This document shows positions 7,739 through 14,511 of a stretch of 25,077 bases of DNA, in pieces. The notes beneath the pieces are model-generated. The model was not told the DNA's origin. It saw nothing but the letters and a program-made list of their open reading frames with translations, and did not search any database. The position numbers and the translations under genes are program-made. Source of the stretch: a virus. Numbering within the stretch: the first letter of the stretch is position 1; every line of letters begins with the position of its first letter. Location of the stretch: positions 1 to 25,077 of IMG/VR virus record IMGVR_UViG_3300021168_000081. The stretch is one strand, 5' to 3'.

Positions 7739-8553
7739 TTTTCTTTCCTTTCAAAAATATTTAACGAAGAATTTAACTTCTCAATATACTGCTTCAATGA
7801 ATCATCTGTAACTAAAGTGGGAACTTCGATGAGAATTTGGACAAGAATGTTCTTTCGAACATTTCCAATTTTGATGCCTTGACCTGCTAGTGATAAAATT
7901 GCACCATGCTGCGTGCCAGGTGGGACCCGTACTTCAAACACTTTCTTGTCAATGCCTGTGACTTCGATGCTAGTTCCAAGCGCAGCATCAAAGCAATCGA
8001 TTTTGCGTTGAATACATATATCGCCTGAGTGAAGAATTTGAGTTTCTTCTGGAGCATTTAGAATAACTGTAACATATAAATCACCCTTGGGCAAGTCTGA
8101 AATTGCATCATCTCCTAGATTTGGATATTTTAGTTTCTGACCATGAAACGTGCCAGCAGGAATATCCAAACGAACGTATTCTGGTTCTTTCGTAGTTTTC
8201 TTAATTTGAACGTATTTTACTTGATTAGTTAAAGTATCTTCCAACTCTAACATAATATTAACGTGCAATGAATGATTTGCTTTTTGAGGTTGTTGCGCTT
8301 GAAAATTTCCCCATTGATTTCTCATATGGGCAAAAATTTGTGACAAATCAATATCTTGAAATTCAGTAAATTGTTTCTGATTCAGATTTTGATTTTTATT
8401 TGTAAGGAGTTCGTAAGCCTCTTTGATTTCTTTGAATTTGGTTTCGTCGCCGCCCCTATCGGGATGGTGTTTCATCGCAAGCTTTTTGTAGGCTTTTTTG
8501 ATTTCCTCTTCCGAAGCGGATGGGCCGACGCCCAATATTTCATGTGGAGTCAT
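7735..8553 (-). CDS. DnaJ/CbpA-like co-chaperone, zinc-finger-less
   Basis: 272 residues. Residues 1-60 are a J domain with HPD at 30-32, the motif that stimulates DnaK ATPase. There is no Gly/Phe-rich repeat and no CxxCxGxG zinc finger. After a Gln-rich linker (about 75-95), the rest matches the C-terminal substrate-binding beta domains ([18 protein letters not shown], then [18 protein letters not shown]). This architecture is that of CbpA/type II J proteins. It should deliver clients to host DnaK, since no DnaK is visible. It is the first gene of the unit and is coupled to clpA by a four-base ATGA overlap, which suggests client handover from a Hsp70 system to the unfoldase. The promoter at 8579-8607 drives it. 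Confidence 0.93.
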   Translation of the reverse strand: MTPHEILGVGPSASEEEIKKAYKKLAMKHHPDRGGDETKFKEIKEAYELLTNKNQNLNQKQFTEFQDIDLSQIFAHMRNQWGNFQAQQPQKANHSLHVNIMLELEDTLTNQVKYVQIKKTTKEPEYVRLDIPAGTFHGQKLKYPNLGDDAISDLPKGDLYVTVILNAPEETQILHSGDICIQRKIDCFDAALGTSIEVTGIDKKVFEVRVPPGTQHGAILSLAGQGIKIGNVRKNILVQILIEVPTLVTDDSLKQYIEKLNSSLNIFERKEK

Positions 8554-8578
8554 AGTGAAAATGTGTATGTATGAATTA

Positions 8579-8607
8579 ATTGTAGCTTAAACTACAGCAG
8601 AAAGCAA
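8579..8607 (-). promoter_or_regulatory. Sigma70-type promoter of the dnaJ-clpA operon
   Basis: Minus strand: -35 TTGCTT (8607-8602), 17-base spacer, -10 TACAAT (8584-8579), about 26 bases before the dnaJ ATG. No late-type TAAATA element is present, so expression is probably early or middle. A perfect hairpin (8611-8634) abuts the -35 box. Confidence 0.65.
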
Positions 8608-8610
8608 CCA

Positions 8611-8634
8611 AAATGTTGTATTTTTACAACATTT
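8611..8634 (-). repeat. Perfect inverted repeat between lysis genes and dnaJ promoter
   Basis: AAATGTTGTA, four T, TACAACATTT: a 10-bp stem. It lies 11 bases past the holin stop and 3 bases before the -35 of the dnaJ promoter. The stem is AT-rich and no T-run follows on the minus strand, so it is a poor terminator. It could be a weak terminator, an RNA processing or stabilising hairpin, or an operator. Confidence 0.55.
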
Positions 8635-8644
8635 CAATTAGCTT

Positions 8645-9133
8645 TCATTGAATTTGATTGCCTTGCCAATCCGTCTGATTATCTGGTCCTGCAAATATAT
8701 TTGGATCATATTTGGATGCAAGTGGGTGAACAGGTTCAGGTGAATAATTTTGTTCTAGTTGCTGATAGTATCCTCGATTATCATTTCCAGATTGTGCTGC
8801 GTTGGCAAATGATTGTGAGAATCCCTGTTCTCTCCATGCAGTAACACCTAATATAGCACCAAATGACATATGAAATAGACCACCATTACTAGTTGTCAAA
8901 GGTTTCCATTCAAGGGGTGGCGTTCCAGGATGAAGTGCAGGCAATAGAACAGCAAACATAATAGGAAATAGTATAAAGTCAAAAATGTTTATAGTCAAGT
9001 AAGTTATGCCAGCAATAATCTTCCAATCCTTTTTTAGCCAAGAATTGACAACCGTATCATGAACTTTATCAATGTTGCTTTTATTGAGTTTGGACATTTG
9101 TGCTTGGTGTTGTGCAAGTAGTGAGGGCTGCAT
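8645..9133 (-). CDS. Putative holin-like membrane protein
   Basis: 162 residues from ATG 9133, preceded by GAG. About residues 35-70 read as long hydrophobic helices (IIAGITYLTINIFDFI then FPIMFAVLLPAL), with a third weaker segment near 87-100. A basic KKDWK precedes the first helix. The C-terminal third is hydrophilic, Gln/Asn-rich. The pattern recalls phage 3-TM holins, which make membrane holes at lysis. The adjacent spanin genes make this role likely. The start is uncertain: GTG 9145 and ATG 9097 are alternatives, and all overlap the end of the o-spanin gene. No endolysin is seen nearby, so the murein hydrolase must lie elsewhere. Confidence 0.65.
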   Translation of the reverse strand: MQPSLLAQHQAQMSKLNKSNIDKVHDTVVNSWLKKDWKIIAGITYLTINIFDFILFPIMFAVLLPALHPGTPPLEWKPLTTSNGGLFHMSFGAILGVTAWREQGFSQSFANAAQSGNDNRGYYQQLEQNYSPEPVHPLASKYDPNIFAGPDNQTDWQGNQIQ

Positions 9134-9368
9134 CCAACTCTGCACTGTAAATTTGATATAACTTAAGTTCAGCCAAGACAGCGTTACCTTTAGTTAAAAT
9201 AGAATCAGTTGGTTTCAATCCAGACAATAAATTTTTTGGTTTATCTGGATGTTGGACAGTACAGGTTACAGCTACGGGTACTTTAACTGGAACTGAAGTT
9301 ACAACAGGTGCTTGTGTGGCACAACCACATACCAGAATTGCTGAGGCGATAATAGTTAATAATTTCAT
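9081..9368 (-). CDS. Outer-membrane lipoprotein spanin (Rz1-like)
   Basis: 95 residues. The N-terminus MKLLTIIASAILVCGC is a lipoprotein signal peptide with a lipobox ending at Cys16, giving a mature protein starting CATQAP. The next 25 residues are Pro/Val-rich, typical of o-spanins. The ATG overlaps the stop of the i-spanin by four bases (ATGA). It would sit in the outer membrane and reach across the periplasm to the i-spanin, fusing the membranes in the last lysis step. Unlike lambda Rz/Rz1, the genes are arranged one after the other, not nested. A small unrelated lipoprotein is the alternative, but context argues against it. Confidence 0.82.
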   Translation of the reverse strand: MKLLTIIASAILVCGCATQAPVVTSVPVKVPVAVTCTVQHPDKPKNLLSGLKPTDSILTKGNAVLAELKLYQIYSAELDAALTTCTTPSTNVQTQ

Positions 9369-9751
9369 TGTGGTAATCCCAATTCAGCGTTCAAGTTTTG
9401 TTCAAGCAATGAACAATCTTGTGCTTTGTTTCCTGTTGCTTTTTGTGCAAGTAATTGAGAAATCTTTTTCTGTTGTGCAACTGATTGTTGTTGAACTTGC
9501 TGCATTGCAGCTTTTGCTTCTGATGAACGCTGTGCTTCTTGATTTTGTAATTGTGTTACTGCGTCATTACTTGCTTTGATATTTGCTTCATCAGTTTTGT
9601 TTGCAACTGTTAATGTTGCATTTTGTGCAATCAGAGTTGCCACTTCAGAGTTTAAGTGATCTAACCGCAACTTAACACCCACTACTGTTCCTATTAGTGA
9701 TAATACTATCACTGCAATTGCAACTAGTTTTACGGTTGATAATCCAAACAT
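9365..9751 (-). CDS. Inner-membrane spanin (Rz-like)
   Basis: 128 residues. One N-terminal membrane helix (about 8-26: KLVAIAVIVLSLIGTVVG), then a long Gln/Ala-rich coiled coil (about 30-112), then a short tail with one Cys (QDCSLLEQ). This is the usual i-spanin architecture. An AAAGG ribosome site precedes the ATG. The protein is anchored in the inner membrane and would pair with the lipoprotein spanin encoded next, with a four-base overlap. Belongs to the late unit that starts at 10946. Confidence 0.82.
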   Translation of the reverse strand: MFGLSTVKLVAIAVIVLSLIGTVVGVKLRLDHLNSEVATLIAQNATLTVANKTDEANIKASNDAVTQLQNQEAQRSSEAKAAMQQVQQQSVAQQKKISQLLAQKATGNKAQDCSLLEQNLNAELGLPQ

Positions 9752-9761
9752 ACTTATACCT

Positions 9762-10307
9762 TTATTCTAAACCACTAAGTCTTTTCAAAAAGTTGATATC
9801 TTCATTCGTTGATTTAGTGGTGTCATCAACGTTTAATCCTGCAGCATGTTTCATAGCATTCAACTGGTCTTGTAATAGACGATATGCATGAGGCGATAGA
9901 GGAATTTTTGATTCTAAGTATTTAACCTCTAGAGGATAGGACTCACTATCTTTTCCATATTTAAATTTCCATTCATTAGATTTTTGACCAGTTAAATTCT
10001 TCATTTCTGTGACTAGTCTCATGATGTTTTTTGGAACATCTGTCCTACGTTCCATTTCGACAAACACAAGATAATAGTTATTCCCTAATTCACCTGAGCT
10101 AGAATCTGAATCCAGGATCCAATCATATCCTTTTTCAAAGAAATTTGCTAATTCTTTAGCGGGTTCTTCGCCCTTTATTGTAAAGCTAAGAACAATAACA
10201 TCATCATCCTCACCCAATTTACTCTTGTATTCATCTACGTGTAAAATAGGACGAACCAACCTCTTCAAGTCTAGTGGCTCAAGACCTTCATTGATTTTTT
10301 TAGACAT
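9762..10307 (-). CDS. Unknown conserved phage protein
   Basis: 181 residues from ATG 10307, which follows GGAG and overlaps the previous stop by 8 bases. The open frame extends upstream to 10466, but that part is a basic, low-quality translation opposite the acidic tail of the neighbour and has no better start. Mixed alpha/beta: IVLSFTIKGEEPAKELANFFEKG near 45-70, then LGNNYYLVFVEMERR. C-terminus ends INFLKRLSGLE. No family recognised. Late promoter and neighbours suggest a structural or assembly role. Confidence 0.75.
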   Translation of the reverse strand: MSKKINEGLEPLDLKRLVRPILHVDEYKSKLGEDDDVIVLSFTIKGEEPAKELANFFEKGYDWILDSDSSSGELGNNYYLVFVEMERRTDVPKNIMRLVTEMKNLTGQKSNEWKFKYGKDSESYPLEVKYLESKIPLSPHAYRLLQDQLNAMKHAAGLNVDDTTKSTNEDINFLKRLSGLE

Positions 10308-10917
10308 TTGGTGCTCCCATACCTGGTCCAGGCATTCCACCTGGGTTGCCGCCTGGCAATGCCATTTCTTCTTGGCCACCCTCTTGATTTCCGTTATCCT
10401 CATCGCTACCTTCCTCGTCCTCTTCATTTTCCTCTTCATCCATACCTTCAGAATATGCTTCTTCAATATCCTCTAGATCAAGCTGTTCATTTTCTAATTC
10501 AACAGTTCCCTTTTGAATATTGGAAATCAAATCTTTTGGCATAGTGATAGTTACGAGCCAAACTTTTATAAATTTGTGCTTAGCAAATTTAGTGCCAGGT
10601 TTGTAATCATACGGCGATTTAATCTTTACTGGAACTTCTAATCGATCTAGGTTATATTCAACTTCTATATCATATTGAAGTAATCGCTTTGCTGCATCTG
10701 GATCAGGCATTTTTGTATATGGCCACATGAATGTGCAAGTGACAAAATATTTTTCAAACACTGGACCTTCAACTAACTCACCAAATTGCCAGTTAGCATA
10801 CGCATACATGTCCATTTCGTCCAAGACACGTTCAAAGTCAATAATGGCTGCCACCATTGATGGCGATTCAGTTACAGTCTTGATGTTTTCGATAATCGAT
10901 TTTAAATTCGCTGCCAT
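10300..10917 (-). CDS. Unknown phage protein with acidic tail
   Basis: 205 residues. Residues 1-130 are a globular alpha/beta part (WQFGELVEGPVFEKYFVTC, VKIKSPYDYKPGTKF). About 140-185 is an Asp/Glu-rich stretch (EEENEEDEEGSDED), and the end is Gly/Pro/Met-rich (GGNPGGMPGPGMGAP). A late-type element lies 22 bases before the ATG at 10917, so it opens the late unit leading to the spanins and holin. The gene is divergent from phoH. Function unknown; likely a virion or assembly protein. Confidence 0.75.
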   Translation of the reverse strand: MAANLKSIIENIKTVTESPSMVAAIIDFERVLDEMDMYAYANWQFGELVEGPVFEKYFVTCTFMWPYTKMPDPDAAKRLLQYDIEVEYNLDRLEVPVKIKSPYDYKPGTKFAKHKFIKVWLVTITMPKDLISNIQKGTVELENEQLDLEDIEEAYSEGMDEEENEEDEEGSDEDNGNQEGGQEEMALPGGNPGGMPGPGMGAPNV

Positions 10918-10938
10918 AAAATATTTCTCTAATACAGA

Positions 10939-10946
10939 TATTTATC
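10939..10946 (-). promoter_or_regulatory. Late-type promoter element GATAAATA
   Basis: Seven of eight bases match the T4 late consensus TATAAATA, 22 bases before the ATG at 10917. It faces away from the phoH promoter, giving a late/early divergent pair in one short intergenic region. Confidence 0.6.
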
Positions 10947-10990
10947 GAACGAAGAAACATAGAGAATTTTGCCAATTGGTTTATTTATGA

Positions 10991-11019
10991 TTGCAGATTA
11001 AGAAATTTAAGCGTATATT
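10991..11019 (+). promoter_or_regulatory. Sigma70-type promoter of phoH
   Basis: -35 TTGCAG (10991-10996), 17-base spacer, -10 TATATT (11014-11019). It leaves a leader of about 110 bases before the phoH ATG, containing the short ORF and inverted repeat at 11050-11074. Confidence 0.5.
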
Positions 11020-11049
11020 TGAAGAGGTAGGATAGTAGTAAATAAAAGT

Positions 11050-11136
11050 ATGAGCATTGAAAGTCTGTGCTCATCACAGAAAGATATGACTCATATTAGC
11101 CGCAGTAACCTTTTCTATTTTAAGGAAAATATTTGA
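11050..11136 (+). other. Possible leader ORF of 28 codons upstream of phoH
   Basis: Starts MSIESLCSSQKDM and ends FKENI with a TGA that overlaps the phoH ATG (TGATG). Its ATG lies in an inverted repeat, ATGAGCA (11050-11056) / TGCTCAT (11068-11074), and no ribosome site is at the right distance. It may be a coupled leader peptide or chance. Confidence 0.3.
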
Positions 11137-11933
11137 TGTCAAGAAGAAAAAACAGAGCAGTAGAGGACGAACATTACAATCAATACGATTCACACAACAA
11201 GAAAACAAATCGTAGTTCTCCACATCAAGATAACACAATCAATTTCAATAGCTATGTAAAGCAGAGAAAAACAGTGCAATTAGTAGCTAAAACTGATAAT
11301 CAGCAAGAATACATTTATCAATTGTTAGATCCATCATTAACTATCGTGTTAGCAACTGGTCCAGCTGGAGCAGGAAAGACACACGTAGCAATGTTGGCAG
11401 CAATTAAGGCGCTAAGAGAAGGCCGAGTTGATAAAATTATTTTGACTAGACCTAGTGTTGGCGCAGATGACGAGAAGATGGGATTTCTACCTGGCACACT
11501 CATGGAAAAGATGGCTCCATGGTGTATTCCTCTATTAGATGTTTTGAAGCAATATTACTCAGTTCCTGAGATTAATAAAATGATTGATGAGGAAGTTATC
11601 GAAATGACTTCAATGGCATTTATGCGTGGTCGTAACTTCAACAACGTATTCGTAATTTTGGACGAAGCACAAAATTGCTCAATCAATCAAATTAAAATGA
11701 TAACAACTCGTGTTTCTGAGAATTGCAAGTTAGTTATTACAGGAGATTTGAAGCAGCATGATAAGAAATACATTGCAGACAATGGTTTTCGTGATTTCAT
11801 CGATAGACTGCGTAATAGCAAGACACAATATATTTCCTTTGTTGAATTTGGGACAGATGATATTCAACGTTCGGAAACAGTAAAAGAAGTGTTGTGGTTG
11901 TATGGGGAAGAAGATCCTCAGAACGAGGAATAA
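11136..11933 (+). CDS. phoH: PhoH-family ATPase
   Basis: 265 residues. Residues 1-45 are a basic, Asn/Gln-rich extension without clear fold. The PhoH domain follows: Walker A GPAGAGKT 75-82, ILTRPSVGADDEKMGFLPG at about 102-120, Walker B VILDEAQN 173-180, and ITGDLKQ 201-207. These are the PhoH (RecA/SF1 helicase-like) ATPase motifs. phoH-like genes are frequent in marine and freshwater phages; the exact role is unsettled, with RNA or phosphate-stress links proposed. ATG 11136 is preferred over the TTG just before it, since AAGGA lies about 10 bases upstream. It is the only plus-strand gene between the left end and 16984, with its own promoter and a strong terminator. Confidence 0.93.
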   Translation: MSRRKNRAVEDEHYNQYDSHNKKTNRSSPHQDNTINFNSYVKQRKTVQLVAKTDNQQEYIYQLLDPSLTIVLATGPAGAGKTHVAMLAAIKALREGRVDKIILTRPSVGADDEKMGFLPGTLMEKMAPWCIPLLDVLKQYYSVPEINKMIDEEVIEMTSMAFMRGRNFNNVFVILDEAQNCSINQIKMITTRVSENCKLVITGDLKQHDKKYIADNGFRDFIDRLRNSKTQYISFVEFGTDDIQRSETVKEVLWLYGEEDPQNEE

Positions 11934-11935
11934 GA

Positions 11936-11962
11936 AAAAGGGGCTGACTCAGCCCCTTTTTT
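11936..11962. terminator. Bidirectional Rho-independent terminator
   Basis: GGGGCTG / CAGCCCC stem (11940-11956) with ACT loop, followed by six T on the plus strand and preceded by AAAAA, which gives a U-run on the minus strand. It ends both phoH and the convergent unit finishing at 11965. Confidence 0.92.
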
Positions 11963-11964
11963 AT

Positions 11965-12537
11965 TTAAAACGTTTTAAGCCATCTAGCAATATCTTTCCA
12001 ACTATCTATTCGTGTTGCCTTTGTTTCTTGTCCGACATTATGCGGTTGAGTAATCAAGAAACTATGAATACCTAACTCAACACCAGCATCGGCATTTTTC
12101 GGATGATCCTCTACCCAACACAATGCGTCAGTGTATTTTGCTAATGTCTCTGTTTTGTTTGCACCAGTTTTTAGGCAGATGATATCAATGAAACTATCAC
12201 CAAAATATGTTTGTAAATTTGCAGTTCGATTAGCTAAAGCAATCGGATTGTCAGACAAACTCGTAATAGCAATAAATTTGTAACCATCAGCATTTAATGA
12301 ATTAATCACTTGATGACTGTCATTTGTTGGAATGAGCCTTGCTATGATTTCGCTATGATTGAATTCCTCGATGCAAGCAAATACTTGCTTAGGTTCAAGC
12401 TTCGGATATTTTACAAGTAAATCGAAGGATTGAACTTCAGACATGACTTCACCATGCTCTTTTTCCATCCAATATTTGAATGCATTAAGCCATTCGGACG
12501 TACATCCATCGATATCAGTTAAAATAATATTACTCAT
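11965..12537 (-). CDS. HAD-superfamily phosphatase, 5'(3')-deoxyribonucleotidase-like
   Basis: 190 residues. Residues 6-11 (LTDIDG) supply the HAD nucleophile D8 and acid D10. AITSLSDN near 94-101 is the second motif and KTETL near 127-131 the third-motif Lys region. WVEDHPKNADAG near 141-152 is the magnesium-binding fourth motif. This arrangement fits small HAD phosphatases of the NT5C type, which dephosphorylate nucleoside monophosphates and may tune dNTP pools during replication. Substrate specificity is not shown. The ATG overlaps the end of the preceding gene by 8 bases, and it is the last gene of the clamp-loader unit. Confidence 0.8.
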   Translation of the reverse strand: MSNIILTDIDGCTSEWLNAFKYWMEKEHGEVMSEVQSFDLLVKYPKLEPKQVFACIEEFNHSEIIARLIPTNDSHQVINSLNADGYKFIAITSLSDNPIALANRTANLQTYFGDSFIDIICLKTGANKTETLAKYTDALCWVEDHPKNADAGVELGIHSFLITQPHNVGQETKATRIDSWKDIARWLKTF

Positions 12538-12991
12538 TCGTTGGTTGTTCCATTTTAATTGGAGTAAAGTCAGTAAAATCTTCTACTTCTGGTTTAACTT
12601 CGAAATCCTCAGCCTTTGGGAAATGGAATGTAGTAGGATCTGTGTTCGTATCTTTCATTTCTGCCATCGCTTCTTCTACCGCGCGAGCAACAATATCTTC
12701 AGCTTGTTTGACACGATCAAGATAATCTTTGTAACCATTGTTGTAGAAGTAATTATACAATTCGTCAAAGGTTGCAGCAGGATTCATTGAGGAACGAATA
12801 ACTTTCTTTTGATGAAGACCTAGAATAACAGCAGCAGAAACATTGTCCTTTTTGCTAATTTTTTGTTTGAAAGAAACTTCTTCATTCCATTGCCAACCAG
12901 CTTCATTTTTTCCGAAGTCTTTCGCAGCAGTATGAGCACCTGGGCGTGCTGTCTTATACAAGTGAGAAATGAGGTAGATATCTTTTTTCAT
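12530..12991 (-). CDS. Unknown protein between clamp loader and nucleotidase
   Basis: 153 residues from ATG 12991, which has a strong AAAGGA ribosome site. The frame is open back to 13072, but this overlaps the clamp-loader gene and lacks support. Residues 1-35 read MKKDIYLISHLYKTARPG and GKNEAGWQWNEEVSF. A helical middle (about 85-115) is followed by an acidic/Pro-rich tail. In T4 the gene after 44 is 62, the small clamp-loader subunit; this protein shares the position but I see no resemblance to T4 gp62, so that identity is not claimed. Function unknown. Confidence 0.75.
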   Translation of the reverse strand: MKKDIYLISHLYKTARPGAHTAAKDFGKNEAGWQWNEEVSFKQKISKKDNVSAAVILGLHQKKVIRSSMNPAATFDELYNYFYNNGYKDYLDRVKQAEDIVARAVEEAMAEMKDTNTDPTTFHFPKAEDFEVKPEVEDFTDFTPIKMEQPTNE

Positions 12992-13001
12992 TTTGTTTCC
13001 T

Positions 13002-13922
13002 TTAATTAATTTGTGAGAGTTCGACCAACATTGCAGAAATAAGAATTTCTGTGTCGGCCGCGAGTGAGACATTTACTAATGTGTTACGTATAATAAGAAT
13101 TGCTTGATCTTTTCCTTCTTCAGTATTAGACCATAAATCTAAATTATCATAACTCCATCTGATGAAGTCATCCATTTCTTCAGTTTTGACTTGAGAACAT
13201 AGCAATTGCCTTGCTTCTCTGATTTTTCCAGATTTAATCATATCTACTACAGCCAACTTATAATCAAGTGTGGCTTTATCAGATTTGTTCGGTTCTCTAA
13301 GTAGTCCAGAAACGCTATTTGCTTGAAGCAAATTCAAGCATTTACGCAAATCTGGATATGATGCAGTTACATACGTATCTAAAACATCAAGATCGAATTC
13401 TACACCCTCTTCTAGTAAAATAGTTGCTGTTCGGGCAGTAAATTCAGTTTTATCCAAACTATCTATATGAAATCCTTGACACCTACTATGAAGTGCCGGA
13501 ATGATCTTATGTGGATAGTTACAAGTGAGTATAAATCGTGCATTTTCATGATATGATTCCATCAGATTACGCATTGCAGCCTGGCCATTTGCAGACATAT
13601 AATCAGCTTCATCCATAAGAACTATCTTAAATGAACCGAATGGCATTGTGCTTACAAAGTTGGATAACCGTTCTCTGACAGTATCAACACTATTTTCTTT
13701 GGATGCATTAATTTCAAGAAAATCATATGGATCAATCCCTAATTCATTAACTAATGCTTTGGCTAGAGTCGTCTTACCAGTTCCAGCTGCACCACTAAGA
13801 ATAATGTGTGGGATGCTTTTTTCTTTTACCCAATATTCAACTTGTTCTCTTTGATTTTCATCTTTGAATACGTAATTGTCGATTGTGTTTGGTCGCCATT
13901 TCTCAACCCATAATTCCTTCAT
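13002..13922 (-). CDS. Sliding-clamp loader ATPase, gp44-like
   Basis: 306 residues (T4 gp44 is 319). WVEKWRPNTIDNYV at 5-18 is the N-terminal signature of clamp-loader subunits. Walker A is GAAGTGKTT 44-52, Walker B DEAD 104-107, sensor 1 near TCN 133-135, and SRC 146-148 carries the trans-acting arginine finger. The C-terminal collar domain follows from about 220. It opens and loads the gp45-type sliding clamp for replication, and in T4 also supplies clamps for late transcription. The clamp gene itself is not in the window. It is first in its unit, behind a strong promoter at 13951-13980. Confidence 0.93.
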   Translation of the reverse strand: MKELWVEKWRPNTIDNYVFKDENQREQVEYWVKEKSIPHIILSGAAGTGKTTLAKALVNELGIDPYDFLEINASKENSVDTVRERLSNFVSTMPFGSFKIVLMDEADYMSANGQAAMRNLMESYHENARFILTCNYPHKIIPALHSRCQGFHIDSLDKTEFTARTATILLEEGVEFDLDVLDTYVTASYPDLRKCLNLLQANSVSGLLREPNKSDKATLDYKLAVVDMIKSGKIREARQLLCSQVKTEEMDDFIRWSYDNLDLWSNTEEGKDQAILIIRNTLVNVSLAADTEILISAMLVELSQIN

Positions 13923-13950
13923 AAAAACCTTTATATGTTTAACTTGAGTG

Positions 13951-13980
13951 ATTATACGTGATTGTTGATGCAGAAGTCAA
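13951..13980 (-). promoter_or_regulatory. Sigma70-type promoter of the clamp-loader unit
   Basis: Minus strand: -35 TTGACT (13980-13975), 18-base spacer, -10 TATAAT (13956-13951), 29 bases before the ATG. The -35 box directly follows the T-run of the terminator at 13984-14008. Confidence 0.8.
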
Positions 13981-13983
13981 AAA

Positions 13984-14008
13984 ATATGGGACACTAAATG
14001 TCCCATAT
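13984..14008 (-). terminator. Rho-independent terminator of the mazG-groES unit
   Basis: ATATGGGACA / TGTCCCATAT stem of 10 bp with a 5-base loop; on the minus strand it is followed by TTTTTT. It lies 22 bases past the stop at 14031. Confidence 0.88.
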
Positions 14009-14030
14009 AAATTTGTTGTATGAATTATTT

Positions 14031-14396
14031 TTATGCGTTAGGGGAGCTAATACCATCACGCACAGTTTCATCATTTGGTCTAGTATCAGATACCATAAGA
14101 ATATCTTTGTGATCTACGCGACGAATAGTATGAATTTGCCCATCAGGAGTTTCAATCTTAACACCTCTAGTCCATCTACCGTGGTCGATCAAAACCCACT
14201 GACCAATCGTAACATCTTTCTGTTCATGCCCAATTGCATAAACTTTTCCCCAACGTGGGCGAACTCCTTGGGATTTCCCGTCATCTTTCAACAAGATAAT
14301 GTTATTGACTATACGTTGATCAAATTCCATGTCAGTTACGATAACATGGTCTCTAACTGGCTTAATGCCTTTAACTTTGATTGGATTGAGTGCCAT
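14031..14396 (-). CDS. GroES-like co-chaperonin (gp31-type)
   Basis: 121 residues from ATG 14396, with AGGGAG 8 bases upstream. The opening IKPVRDHVIV at about 11-20 matches the GroES start (PLHDRVIV-like). A mobile-loop-like stretch with IVNNIIL lies near 29-35, then WGKVYAIG about 50-57 and VTIGQWVLIDHG about 62-73 match the GroES barrel. KDILMVSD near 98-105 matches the final strand. A Pro/Asn/Asp tail extends the C-terminus. It should cap host GroEL, as T4 gp31 does for capsid protein folding. Last gene of its unit; its start overlaps the 46-residue gene by 26 bases. Confidence 0.85.
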   Translation of the reverse strand: MALNPIKVKGIKPVRDHVIVTDMEFDQRIVNNIILLKDDGKSQGVRPRWGKVYAIGHEQKDVTIGQWVLIDHGRWTRGVKIETPDGQIHTIRRVDHKDILMVSDTRPNDETVRDGISSPNA

Positions 14397-14511
14397 TGGG
14401 TATCTCCCTATTCTTAAATTCAAAAAATAAACTTTCTAGATATGCTTGTGCAACATTTGGTTCCATATCACCTACATCAACATAGAACACCCTTCTTTCT
14501 GTAGATTCCAT
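14371..14511 (-). CDS. 46-residue conserved-looking small phage protein
   Basis: Reads MESTERRVFYVDVGDMEP, then AQAYLESLFFEFKNRE. The VFYVDVG then helix pattern is one I recall in tiny ORFs of T4-superfamily phages, which supports reality. Its ATG overlaps the preceding stop by one base (TAATG) and its 3' end overlaps the groES-like gene by 26 bases. Function unknown. Confidence 0.7.
   Translation of the reverse strand: MESTERRVFYVDVGDMEPNVAQAYLESLFFEFKNREIPNGTQSNQS

Noticed and set aside
10308-10466. Upstream extension of the gene at 9762-10307
   Set aside because: The extra residues lie opposite or out of frame with the acidic tail of the neighbouring gene, and ATG 10307 has a better ribosome site (GGAG).
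12530-12991. The gene after the clamp loader as gp62 (small clamp-loader subunit)
   Set aside because: Only position matches. No resemblance to the T4 gp62 sequence was seen by eye, so it is left as unknown.
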